Assembly (NCBI GenBank): GCA_963971575.1
Contig: OZ020625.1
Coordinates: forward strand, 1,178,001-1,242,000
Direction of reading: 5' to 3'
DNA: 64,000 nt
Source: Liopterus haemorrhoidalis
Taxonomy: Eukaryota > Arthropoda > Insecta > Coleoptera > Dytiscidae
Position 1 is the first letter of the stretch. Every line of letters begins with the position of its first letter. Below the pieces are notes generated by a model. The model did no database searches, was not told the DNA's origin, and was given only the letters and a program-made list of their open reading frames with translations. The translations under genes were made by a program, and so were the position numbers. Of the stretch, positions 12,301 to 26,000 are shown piece after piece.

Positions 12301-15300
12301 GTGTTTTTGAGCTTCCTCTTTCTGTTTTTGAGCCTCCTCTTTGTGTAGTTTTGCCTCCTCTTTGTGTTTTTGTGCCTCCTTGTGTTGTTGAACCTTCTCT
12401 TTGTGTTTTTGAGCCCCCTATTTGCGTTTTTGAGCCCCCTATTTGCATTTTTGAGTCCTCTTTTTGCAATTTTGGCCCTTGTACATTTTCAAATTTCGTT
12501 TCATCTGATGTAAAATCAAATCCATCTGATATAGAGTCCAAAAGCCCATTATAGTCAGGACTTTTGTGGTTTAAGTCCTTTGGAAAAAGTACTCTATCGT
12601 CGTGTCCATCAAAGTCCAAAATTTGGTCCTGTGAAAAATGTATTCGTGGTCCAAATTTATTGGAAACATGTGGTCCAAATCCATTGGAAACATGTGGGTC
12701 CATATTATTTGGATTGTGTGCTGTAAGATCTTCCAATGGTCCAAATTTATTGGAAGAAACATAATCCAAATGGTCTATTCTGTTGGGATAGAAATCTTCT
12801 AAGTTTATGTTGTGTTTTTGGTCCAAATTTGGACTATTTAAGTCTAATGCAATGTTTTCCAAGTCTAAATTAGACTTGGTAAAGGTTTTTGGAAGTTTTA
12901 GGAGATTATTTTTGTCCAAATAATTGCTTAGAATATTATTAGATTGATTGTTGAAATTTTGGATGAATCTTTTGTTTCTTTTGTGGTCTTCTAAAGCCTG
13001 TTGTACACTGATTATAACGATATCTTTTGGAAGACAGTTCATGGCTTTAGATACAGACTTTATAAATCCTTTTCTGTGACTTAGGATAAATATATCGGGA
13101 TTAACATTTCTAAATCGGATTATAACGGCATTTTGGAGCATTTCTTCTGTTACTATTTCAATATTAACTCTTACTATTGTGTGAGAATAAAATTTTCCAT
13201 CGGTTACTGAAACATTTAGCCGATATTCCCCGACGTCTAAACGCGGAAGAGCCCGAAGTGTTCCATCAGTTCGGTCTATTTGGAATAACTCCGAAATTGG
13301 GTACGGTATTCCTATTGTAGGCGATAGTGAATAAGTAAGAGTATCATATTGGTCTTGGTCTGTTGCGTATACTCGCCCTATTATACCACCTGAAAAATAC
13401 AAAAAATGTGAATTTTCACACATTTCAGGGTCTAGTCATCAAGTTAAAGCAGTAATTTTTTGCGGTAATCAGTCAAAATGAATAATATTTTGAAAATAAT
13501 TTATCGTTTGTTATTCTACCTACCAAGAGCTTTTATTTAAAATACTACATGAACTTTTAAAATAAAATATGTATTTTTTCAACAATAAAAAAATTAATCT
13601 GACAAAAATTCCTTGTTAACTATTTTGATTTCCATCAATGTACGAGGGATGTTTCCAAAGTTCTGGGAATTTAGCTATAATTTTTATTATTTTGTTAATT
13701 TTCGTCAATATTACAATGTAGTTTTTCAACATAATCTCCATTTAACTGAATACATTTATCCCAACGATAAACTAATTTTTTGAAGCCGTCCTCAAAGAAC
13801 TTTCCTATTGAGTTTCTGTTCTGGTCCCAACAGCCTTGGCACCCAGCGCGGCGAAACCTTGCTAACGCCCAAACAATCATGCAAGATGTCATGAACTTGT
13901 CGTGTACCTATCCCTAGGCGCACACTAATTTGACGAATAGTCATTCGTCCTCTTTCAGTAGGTCTTCGACGGCAGTAATGTTTCTTTCATTTACCGAGGT
14001 GCTTGGGCGCCCACTGCGTGGATCGTCTTCTAGTGATGTTCTACCGGTTTTAAAACGATCGATCCACCGATAAACAGTACTTTTGGATTCTGCAGACTCA
14101 CCAAATACTCCTTGCAGACGCTGAATAATTTCTGATGTTTTCACACCTTTCCACAAAAAGAAAATTATTGCTCTTTGAGATTTTGCTGCGTCTTCCATGG
14201 TTACAAAAACAGTGCTATGAAAACGCGTCTATATCAGTCGAACACCTAAATCAGACTGAACAATATTGCACTAGATAGTTGCATATACATGTCAAGACTT
14301 GTCTGGCACCAATAACATTGCCTATAAGTTCTGCGTAATTTAATTATAGCACAATTCCCAGAATTTTGGAAACATCCCTCGTACATTATTGAGATTTTTT
14401 TAAAAGATTTTTAGACCAACACTTCTGAGAAATAGGGTGGAAAATATTATTAACTACAAATTTCATCCTTGACGACCTGATACAATAATTTAGGCAACAT
14501 TTAGCGGAAGCGAGCAAGACACTTCTAAATAAGAAACCAATATAAAATAAGACCGGGGTTGTTTTGATTTTATCGGCAACTGAGCCCTCACTTGCCGATA
14601 CATACATAAATAGCCCCTAAAAATAAACTTACCAGAATACTCGTCCAAATAACTATTGATAGAAATTTCCAGTGGTGTCAAAACAGGTGGATATTGACTT
14701 TCTTCAATGACCTTAACAACGACCCATGTATCAGAGTACAGGGGTCGCGACCCATTATCAAAAACTCTTATATTCAGCAAATAATTATCCTTAATTCTAT
14801 GATTAAATTTAGTAGCTGTCCTTAAAATACCATCTTGTTCCAATCTAAAAATACCCCCCTCATTTCCAGAACGAAAATCGAAAGTATAAGGGGGTCCATT
14901 GGGGGCTGAATCAGCATCTGTGACACTAAATTTGAGTATAGGATACCCCAATGGTTTATCTTCCTGAACTATTGTTGTATAATTATTTTGACTGAACATT
15001 GGGGGGCAATCATTTACGTCAGAAATTTCTAGATTAATTAAAACTGATCTTGATAGTTGTGGGATTCCATTATCCTTCGCCAGGACTTCTAGGACATAGC
15101 TAGAAATTGTTTCTCGGTCCAAAAAGGCGTCGACTGAGATATAACCATTTGTTGGGTCAATTGCGAAATGGTTTTCGCGATTTCCATTTTCCAGAGAATA
15201 AGTTATTCGGCCGTTTTCCAAACTATCCAAATCTATTGCTGTTACCTGTGGAAAAAAAATATTTTTTTAAGTTGCAATTGTAGATGGTAAGTTCCTAAAT

Positions 15301-18300
15301 ATAAATCGATAAAAATATAGGGTTTCAAATATTTTAGTTTTAATATAATAATGAATCACCTAGGTCAGTGTTTCGCAACAGGTGGTCCGCGGACCACCAG
15401 TGGTCCCTAGAAAAATTTTAGTGGTCCGCGAAAGTTTTTTGCAGTTTATTTTTTATGCACATTTTTTATGTAAATAATTTATAATTTCTGTAAACTTTCT
15501 GTGATTTTCTACAAATAAAATAAATGTATTTAATAGCACATTAAATATATTTGTTTTCTTGCAAAAACTGAACCAACACTTATTATTATTGGTCCGCGTT
15601 AGAAAATTATATATTATACTGGTTCGCGGTGCGTTTTTGGTTGAGAAACACTGGCCTAGGTGGCACATAGGACAAAGATTTTTATTAGTTATGTGGTTTG
15701 CGTGACGTTTCTATCGTATTACCCTTGAATATGTTGGTATACGTAGTCTATATATTGTTTAGGAAATTTTTTTTTAGGAGGATAGCATTCCAAATTTTTT
15801 TAGGAGCCTCGGAAGCCAGTTTTAGGGTTTTGTAAGTATGACTAGGAAACCATTATACCGTCATTTTGTCGTCTGTCTGCCTGTTCGGTAAAAATTGTAG
15901 CCAAACGGCTAAACCTAGAGTTGAAACCAATTTTTTTAGGGATCTCGGAAGCCATTTTTGTTAGGGTAATCTAAAGCCAATTTTTTTAGGAGACTCTGAA
16001 GCATTTTTTTAAATACAAGGTGTCTCAAAAGAAATTTTATATTTATTTAGCTTACTGCGTGAACGCAACGTATCCGAGGGGCGCGGGGGTTATGTCAATC
16101 GGTAGCCTGGCTCTTGGGAATTCAATCGCTATGGAGTGTTTCTCGGGAGCAGACCGCGCGTTATGCGTGCGAGAGTTTTACAAAAACGGTGATTCGGCGA
16201 CTGTAGCGCGTAGAAAATTCTGCAGTATTCGAGGTTTTCGCCACTTAAATGATGCGCCAAGCATTCCTCTCATTCGACATTGGGTTAAAAAGTTTGAAGA
16301 GACTGGTACAACGCTGGATAAATAAAAATCCGGGCGACCTAGGTCATCAAGAACGGTAGAAAACGTGGAGAATGTTAATCAGTCTGTTCGTGACGACCCG
16401 AACCTTTCAATTCGGAAGCGCGCAAGTGCTTTAAATGTGCATAGATCATCATTACATCGCATTATGCACAAAGACCTAAAGCTGCACCCCTACAAAATTC
16501 AATTGGTGCAAGAATTAAAGCCCCAAGATGCCAGTCAGAGGCTTAATTTCGTAAATCAGGTGATTGAGCGATTTTCAACGTTTACCAACATTTTGTTTTC
16601 GGATGAAGCTCATTTTCATCTTAATGGCCACGTAAATAAGCAGAACTGCCGCTACTGGAGTGCAACGAATCCGAAACGCAAACATCAGAAACTCCTACAT
16701 TCGCCTAAAGTGACCGTATGGGCTGCGATGTCGGCGCGAGGAATTATCGGCCCTTACTTTTTTGAAGACGAAAGGGTCGTGCAGTTACAGTGAATTCAGA
16801 GCGTAATGTGGAGATGTTAAACAACTTCTTGGTACCTGAACTGCAAAACTTTCCTGGCTATAACCAAAGAACATGGTTCCAACAGGACGGAGCAACTTCA
16901 CACACGCCCAATATGTCTCTGCCACGTGTTTTCTCAGGCATTGAGAGGTGACATAAATTGGCCTCCACGCAGTCCAGATTTAACCCCTATGGACTTTTTC
17001 CTATGGGGTTATCTTAAATCTAAAGTTTACGCCAATAAACCGACTTCACTGGCGCATTTGAAAGAAAATATCCATCACGAAAAGGCAGCCATCCCTGAGT
17101 CCACCTGCCGAGACGTCATAAGTAATTTTACTGTTCGATTAAATGAGTGCCGAGAACGCGAGGGTCTCATTTAGACGATATTATTTTTAAGAAATAAATC
17201 CCCAAAAAGTGTATTTTAATAATTAATAAACATTTTTTCTATATACGGCTTACTTTTTTTTTTAATCGATCCACTAAATATAAAATTTCTTTTGAGACAC
17301 CTTGTATAATATTTTTAAAAAAATTACTAGGGAAAGTAATAATAAAAAAATCCTACCTGTATAATTTTATCCCCAATTTGTGCATCCTCCCGAATCCTTG
17401 CACTATACGAAACTTGATTAAAAACAGGAGCATTGTCATTTGAATCAACAACAGTAATGTTAACATTTGCTCTATTAGAAAGTGGTGGGGTCCCCCCATC
17501 AGTAGCTTGAATAGTCAAATAATAATCCTTCGCTCTTTCATAATCCAACATTTCCGAAATAGCAATAACACCAGTTTTTGGATCAATTTTAAATTTTTTA
17601 TGTTCATTCCCCCCAACAATAGAATAAGTAATTTCAGCATTAATACCTATATCTTTAGAAGTAGCTAAAACCCTCACAACCTCCGAATCAATAGAATCAA
17701 TTTCTGGAACAACAGCAAAATAAAATTTCGATGCGAATTCTGGTGGGGAATCATTAATATCTAAAACATTGACAAAAAGACTTGCTATCGAATTTAGTTG
17801 GGGGGTTCCTTGATCAACAGCTTGTAGGGTCAAATTATAGGACCCTTTTATCTCTCTGTCCAAGGGTTTTGCTAATGTTACTATCCCAGAATCGGAAGCA
17901 ATTCTAAAATGATTATCGAAAGAATCCAAAAAATGGTACTTAATTTTTCGGTTTATTCCTATATCAACATCCGTGGCATGGATTTTCGTGACCAAAGTAC
18001 CAACTTCGACGTCTTCTGGCAGAGTTACAGTATAATGAGGAAGACTAAATAGGGGAGCATTGTCATTTAAATCCGAAATAGCAATCTCGATTAAGCTGGA
18101 ACATTCCCAAGAAACATGGTCCCTATCTTGGACCACTGCTACTAATGAGTACTTAGAAACTAATTCTCTATCCAATGGTTTATTAGTTTTTAAATGTCCT
18201 TGTTCTTTATCCAATGAAAAATATTCAGATCCTTCTCCTGTAAGGATATATTTTAGTTTAGAATGTTCATCTCTATCTGAAGCTTCAATTGTAAGGATAT

Positions 18301-19943
18301 AAGTTCCTGGATTTGCTCCTTCTGAAATAATATGTCTGTATCTATGGTGTAAACAATATGGTTGATTGTCATTAGCGTCTAAAATTTCTATTTGGACTTC
18401 TGTTGTGTCAGTGAAAACACCATCAGTTACCATAACTGTTAAGGTATAATAAGAAACTTCTTCCCGATCCAATGATTTTGAGACGTAAACCTGTAAAATT
18501 TTAAAGATTAGTTTTTAGTGTATAAAACTTAGGTATAACCAAAAAATTGATGTGAAGTGTGAATTTTCACACATTTCAGGGTTTTGCAGGTATTTTATAA
18601 CTGAATGATGATTATTTGGGATGCCAAAACAAATTTTATGTCAAAATATTTTTTTATGAATTTTTATTCGAATGCCTAATACCATTATTTAAGTTTCTAA
18701 ATACAGTCTGTTCCAAACGGTTAAGCGGAACTAAATGGGAATTTAGTTCTTTTAGGTTGTCACGAGAAGGGACCTTGCTTGGGTTATTTCATTTTTAACG
18801 TTGGGATGTCAAAATTTAAAATTCCAACAATGCAACCATGGAAACGAATTACATATGTCAAAATTAAATATTTTTTTTTTTATATTTTAATGACAAAAAA
18901 TTAAATAAATGGGAAATTTGTATTAAGAATGACACACAAAAATCAAAATATAAAGAAAATGACATTTTAAAATGATATTAACCTTAACCAAAAAATGTTT
19001 ATTGTAAGTATGATTTACAAAGCTTAAACAAAACGGCCGAAAGGCACGATTTAAACGATGAAAGTAACTAGATTGCAAAATCTAGTTCCGCTTAATCGTT
19101 TGGAACAGACTGTATGTGCAGTATTTTTTTACATAGCAAGGCTCATTAAGATTTTGAAAATTGCGCCTATGGTTTCTATTGGTTGCTTAAATCATTAGCC
19201 CCGCCCTCTGATTTCGTATACATCAAACAGAATTAAATTACAATTTCAACACTTCCCACTGGTTATTAAATTTACGCTTTTAAAAATTAAATGCAACATT
19301 TACCAAAAAATAACTAGAATTTTGACAAAATAATTTAAGCAAAAGAAAACTGCAAAAAAAAAACAAAAAAAATTAAAATTGGCAGGATTCGAACTCTAGT
19401 TTGCAAGTTACCTGTTTGAAAAATTAGAAAACCAATGACTAAACGCACATCACTATGAGCGCTGACGTATCAACTTGGTTACATAGTGAATTAAATATTT
19501 AACATATTTTGGTTAAAAACACAAAAAATGCATTATTTTCCGAAAACATAATCTGATCAAAAATTCCTGTTGTACTATTCCGGTTCACACCAATGTACAT
19601 TATTTAGAATTTTTTCAGATTTTTAGTTTAAACCATTTGGGCTACAAGGCGTGGGACAAAAATTTTTTTGCACAATTTTGACAAAAATCGAATCAAAATA
19701 ATTTATTTTGCAAAAATAAAAATTTGATCGTTAATCCACGTACTAAGGGCTTTCATTTGATACCCTACTCAGAATTTTAAAAAAATATATTTTTTTTTCG
19801 TTGAGCACATATTTGTTTATATTTTTAGGGGGATATGTTTTTTAGATGTTTTAGTATTTTTCGTATGTGCGGGTCAAAGAGTTGTATAAGGATGCCAAAT
19901 TTCAACTCTCTAGGTTTAGCCGTTTGGCTGCAATTTTTACCGA

Positions 19944-20021
<78 letters not shown>

Positions 20022-23000
20022 GACAAAATGACGGTATAAGGGTTTTTTGGTCATACCTACAAAACCCTAAAAATTACTAGATTTCAAAATCTAGTTCCGC
20101 CTAAATGTTTGGAATAGCCTATAGTTTATTTTTACAAAAGTGAACAGCATATATTTAAATGTAAAAAAGATACAAGAATTCCAATATTTTGTGCGAATAT
20201 CGATATTTTGCGTGTTATATCGCATTTCAAATATCGATATAAAAATATCGATATATCGTTCCCATCCCTACGCACGTATAATACTGATAAATAAGATTTT
20301 TTTTATATTAGGGTGCTATCACTTAAAAATTTTGAAAACCACTGGTCTAAGGGTTTTTATTATAACTACGAAAACCTGTACTCACCTCTCCAGTCTGTCT
20401 AATCTGGAACTGCGCCTTTGGATCACCAGAAGTTATATAATACGTCACAGTAGTTGTCAAATCAACATCACCATCAGTAGTTTCCAACTGCAAAATAACA
20501 GTTCCAGGTAACGCGTCTTCATTTATCGCCCCTTGATAAGTCTTCTTTTTAAACAACGATGGAAGATCATTATAATCCATCAACTTAATAATAACACTAG
20601 TCTGTGACATATGTTTTGGATTTCCATTATCCAAAGCAGTCACTTGAAATTTATATTCTGGTTTCGTTTCTTTATCTAATGGAACTAAATTAGTTATCCA
20701 ACCAGTTAAAGAATCAATGGAAAATACATTAGCTGCTTGTTCTGTTTCTGGAGAAAATGAATAACGAACTTCTCCATTACTTCCAGAATCTTTATCATTC
20801 GCAGTAACTTTTAAGATGGTAGTCATTTCTGGAATATTTTCTGCTACAAAACTAACATATGGATTATTTTCAAAGACTGGTGTATGATTATTTTCATCCA
20901 AAATCTGTAATTGAATTTCTGTCAACGCACTCAAAGGGGGACTTGAATCAGTTTCTGCCAAAATACCAATAGTATGAGAGTCTTTTGCCTCAAAATCCAA
21001 AGGAGCTGCCAAACTTAACTGTCCACTTGAGTCAATACTGAATTGGGGTCGATTTTGATCCATTTCCGATATAATCCTAAAATTAACTGACATATTTGTT
21101 GCCATTTTAAGTTTAGTAATAATTGTCCCTGGTGGAGAATTTTCGGAAAAGAAGAATTTATCCCCTTTTCTTTCGAATAAAGGAGGTTGATCCTTTGGTG
21201 CCATTATAAGAACACTTACAGGTACATCAGAGAATAAAGAAGGTTTTCCATTATCTCTAGCACGGACGAAGAATTGGAAAACTTGACTCTCCCAAGGGAT
21301 TGCACTTTTAAGCAAAAATATCCCGCCAGTACTTTGATTTATGGCAAATAATTCTAGCACTCCTGAATTAGTTGTTTCATAGATTGAGTACTCAATATTT
21401 CCAGATTCTTCTTCGTCTAAATCCGTAGCTTTTATCTTTAAAAAGATGTGCCCTAAAGTGTAGTTGCTGTGGATGGATGATTTATATTCTTTCAATAAAA
21501 ATTGCGGTGTTGAATCATTTTCGTCTAAAATTTTAACGCGTACTATCATGAAACCAGATCTTCCCCCCACATCTGTAGCTTGTATAGGTATTTCAAATAA
21601 TTTTTCTTTCTCTCTATCTAATTTAACAGCTGTTGTTATCTCTCCAGTTGTCTTATCTATCTTAAATTTTTCTTTTAACACTTCAGAATGGATGGAATAA
21701 GTTACTGATGAAAATTCTCCGAAATCATCGTCGTTCGCTTTGACTATTGTTACTAATTCACCAGGTGGTTTGTTTTCCATTACACCTGCTTCGGTAAAAA
21801 CTGATGTGAAGACTGGACTATGCTGATTTGCGGGTAATAGGTCTACTTTTAATCGAGCAAAATTGGTATACACTCCATCTGATACTGATATGTTTAATGA
21901 CATAGTATGGTGTTCTCCAAAGTTACCGAGGTTCATCAAAGTTATTATACCTAAAAAAAATAAATAAATTATTCGGGTATATTCTATTTTAAAAAGTTAA
22001 AAATTATGGCTCAGTTACACGATGCAAGTAACTTGCACCAGTAAGTACTTGCACCAGTCACTGGCATCGTGTAGACGTACATGCAGTACTGGTGCCAGTA
22101 CTGGCACAAGTATCTCATGCAAGTCAAGTGAATAGAAGCCGTTCCTATTTACTGGCACAAGTAGCCGTGCCAGTGACTTAAAAATGGCCGCCATGAACAG
22201 CTGATGTATTTTCGCGGTTACAAAAACAAACTTTTTCACACTTTTTTTTAATAAATGTGGTTTTTGGCGCCGATTCATTTTTGTTTAGAAATACGTACGC
22301 ATAAAATACATAAAATTAGGTTAAACATCGAAAATTGGCGCGTTAAAAAGACGGTTTTACGCATAAAAAATAATTGGAAGCATCTACATTTTGCAGTGTG
22401 TTTCGGGTTCTTTGCAAGGTTACTTATATAAGATACTGGAATACGTGTAAACGACAAAACGACTTGTGCAAGTACTGGCACAAGTACTTGTGCCAGTACT
22501 TGCACAAGTTACTGGCATCGTGTAACCAGGCCATTAACCTCAAGGTCGAGGTTAAAAATTAACCTTAAGGTCGAAGTTAAAAATTTGTATTAAGAATGAC
22601 ACAAAAAATCAAAATATAAAGAAAATGACATTTTAAAATGATATTAACCTTAACCAAAAAATGTTTATTGTAAGTATGATTTACAAAGCTTAAACAAAAC
22701 GACCGAAAAGCACGATTTAAACGATGAAAGTAACTATGGTCTATTTCAAAGTAGAAAACTCTGTGTAAGAAGATGGGAGCTGTTTGTCCTTGCTTCGGAT
22801 TGGTTTAGATCGTCATCCCTATTACACTGTTAAAATATTATTTTTAGTCCAAGTTGACAGATGTTCAGTGTCGTACATTGGAAATACAGTCTGTTCCAAA
22901 CGGTTAAGCGGAACTAAATGGGAATTTAGTTCTTTTAGGTTGTCACAAAAAGGGACCTTGCTTGGGTTAGGTTAGGGTTATTTCATTTTTCATGTTGGAA

Positions 23001-26000
23001 TGTCAAAATTTAAAATTCCAACAATGAAACCATGGAAACGAATGACATATGTCAAAATTTAATATTTTTTTACTTATTTTATTGAAAAAAAAAAAAAATA
23101 AATAAATGGGAAATTTGTATTAAGAATGACACAAAAAATCAAAATATAAAGAAAATTACATTTTAAAATGATATTAACCTTAACCAAAAAATGTTTATTG
23201 TAAAAAGCACGATTTAAACGATGAAAGTAACTAGATTGCAAAATCTAGTTCTGCCTAACCGTTTGGAACAGACTGTATATTATTTATATAAACTGTTCAC
23301 TTTTGTAAGAACACACTAGATCTGGTTATTTTTATGGTGTGTTACTGACTTTAAATGTCAATTAAAAATATTCCTTACGCTGTAAAAGCGACTTTAGGTT
23401 GATAAGGTTATGATCATTATAATTAAGATATCATTTTTCAATATGACATATGTCAAATGGATCGACATTTTAAAAAAGTGACATTTTTTAATACCAACAT
23501 GACATACAGCTTCAAAGGTGCAAACTATTGAAAACAAAATTCCCTCTTAGTTTGTTCTTACAAAAGTGAACAGCTTACAGTCTGTTTCAAACGCTTAGGC
23601 GGAACTAAATGGGATTTTCGTTCTTTAAGGTTGTCACGAGAAGGGACCTTGCTGGGGTTATTTCATTTTTTACGTTGGAATGTCAAAATTTAAAATTCCA
23701 ACAATGAAACCATAGAAACGAATGACATGTCAAAATTAAATTATTTTTTTTTACAAATTTTAATGACAAAAAAATAAATACAGTCTGTTTCAAACGCTTA
23801 GGCGGAACTAAATGGGAATTTCGTTCTTTTAGGTTGTCACGAGAAGGGACCTTGCTTGGGTTATTTCATTTTTCAAGTTGGACTGTAAAAATTTAAAATT
23901 ACAACAATGAAACCATGGAAACGAATTACCTATGTCAAAATTAAATTATTCTTTTATATATTTTAATGACAAAAAAATTAATAAATGGGAAATTTGTATT
24001 AAGAATGACACAAAAAATCAAAATATAAAGAAAATGACAATTTAAAATGATATTAACCTTAACCAAAAAATGTGTATTGTAAGTATGATTTACAAAGCTT
24101 AAACAAAACGGTCGAAAAGCACGATTTAAACGATGAAAGGAACTAGATTGCAAAATTTAGTTCCGCTTAACCGTTTGGAACAGACTGTAAAAGGGAAATT
24201 TGTATTAAGAATGCACAAAATATCAAAATATAAAGAAAATGACATTTTAAAATGATATTAACCTTAACCAAAAAATGTTAATTGTAAGTATGATTTACAA
24301 AGCTTAAACAAAACGACCGAAAAGCACGATTTAAGCGATGAAAGTAACTAGATTGCAAAATCTAGTTCCGCTTAACCATTTGGAACAGACTGTATTATTT
24401 AATTTTTTCATATATATTGTTATTATTTACATATTTAGACTTTTATTTATATTCTTGGCGTAGATTTTATGGAGAAAATTCTCCATGTAATTTATTTTTA
24501 CGCAGTTATATATTTTTTAGGTTATTTGACATATAAATATTTTTTGACACTTATACACTTTGACACATATCAAGAGAGACGACTAATGTGAGGCCAAAAG
24601 ACAGCCCAGCTGATTGTGCCCAAAGAAAAAGTTATTCACATAATTTTTAGACCTTCATATATACATATATTTTTAATTTTTGCTTTATTTATTGCTTTGT
24701 ATAAACTCTTTTAGTCAAATCTTTCTTTTTATATTTAGTGCATAATTTTTAAAATTAATATTTTTTTAACTTTTTCAAAATCCCCATTAAACTGAATTTA
24801 TGTCGTATAAATAACGTAAGTGTATTATCTGCCTTGTTTATTTCAATATCTTATTAACCTTTTTTAAATTAAAAAAAAATTACTTGCTAACCCAGTTACT
24901 ACGCCCATGCCCTAGTTGTAACTTATTTTAAATTTTCCGCTATAATGTATTTGTTCCGTGTAAATCGTACTCGGTTCGCAGCGCTATCTACTTTTTTTTA
25001 ATTTGAAATAGACCATAGTTTCGTATTACAAATTGAGACAAATTAAAGCAATTTTTTGCATTTAAATTACAACTTTTTTAAAAACATTAATTTTGAAACG
25101 TCAATTTTAATTTGGCGCAAAATGTATTTAATTTTAAATTATAAACTTTAATTTGATACACTGTGAAACCTGCCGCGCTCGCAGCGCTTTCTACTTCGTT
25201 CTTTAAAAAAATAGAGTATAAATGTTTCTGTTATTACATAACGTTCAGGAAATAATGATGTCACTGTATAACGAAAGTACTAACCTGTCTCTGGTTGTAT
25301 GCTAAATGTCTGCATTTCATTTCCAGCTACGATAGAGTATCTAAGTTTTCCCAAATCAACACTATCAGGATCACTGGCTTGTACCACAGTCACAAACTGG
25401 CCTCTGCTTGCTTCTACACTAAGTCCACAACTATAACTCAATTGCTCAAAGCGTGGACTATTATCGTTCATATCTACGACATTTACCCAGACATGGGCTG
25501 TCGATGAGAGGCTAGGAACACCCTGATCAGAGGCTATCAAGATGAAATGATGGGTTGCTGAAAGTTCATGGTCTAATGATTGTTTTAGGTAAACAACGCC
25601 ATCTGTTGAGTCAACGTGGAAGTATTCAGAGGTTGTATTTGAAGAACTTTGGATGGAGAACATTACTTTTGAATTTATTCCTGTAAAAAAAAATATCATT
25701 AAAACTCATAGCTCATAGCTCATAGCTCTAAAATTAATAGACTACAGTCTGTTCCAAACGGTTAAGCGGAACTAAATGGGAATTTAGTTCTTTTAGGTTG
25801 TCACGAGAAGGGACCTTGCTTGGGTTATTTCATTTTTCACGTTGGGATGTCAAAATTTAAAATTCCAACAATGAAACCATGGAAACGAATGACATATGTC
25901 AAAATTAAATATTTTTTTTAGATATTTTAATGACAAAAAAATAAATAAATGGGAAATTTGTATTAAGAATGACACAAAAAATCAAAATATAAAGAAAATG

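Larger units (their letters stand above)
18546..20072 (+). mobile_element. R1 HINE-like element with nested MITE1
   Basis: A full-length copy from the end hairpin (GTGTGAATTTTCACAC, then AGGGTTTTGCAGGTAT) to ATACCTACAAAACCCT. A MITE1 has inserted at a TA in TTTCTAAA-TA-TGTGCAG; the other R1 copies show the empty site. It holds a tRNA-like module at 19378-19475 and the longest GACA array (19944-20023) of the family. Confidence 0.7.
22737..25015. mobile_element. composite element with TGGTCTATTTCAAA ends
   Basis: The left end TGGTCTATTTCAAAGTAG (22737) and inverted right end CTACTTT...TTTGAAATAGACCA (25015) are flanked by TA. Between them are at least three MITE1 copies and a MITE2, so most of the length is nested material. 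The host element's own sequence has no recognised coding region. Confidence 0.5.

Noticed and set aside
12082..12554. Two 88-codon + strand frames rich in Pro-Pro-Leu-Cys-Val or Phe-Leu-Ser
   Set aside because: Antisense of the low-complexity linker in exon 17; repeat-driven openness only.
19835..20080. Open frames with QTDRQTD runs (also at 30207, 36541, 40063, 63605)
   Set aside because: They are translations of the (GACA/GACG)n arrays in R1 and R2 copies; no start context, no conservation and no domain.
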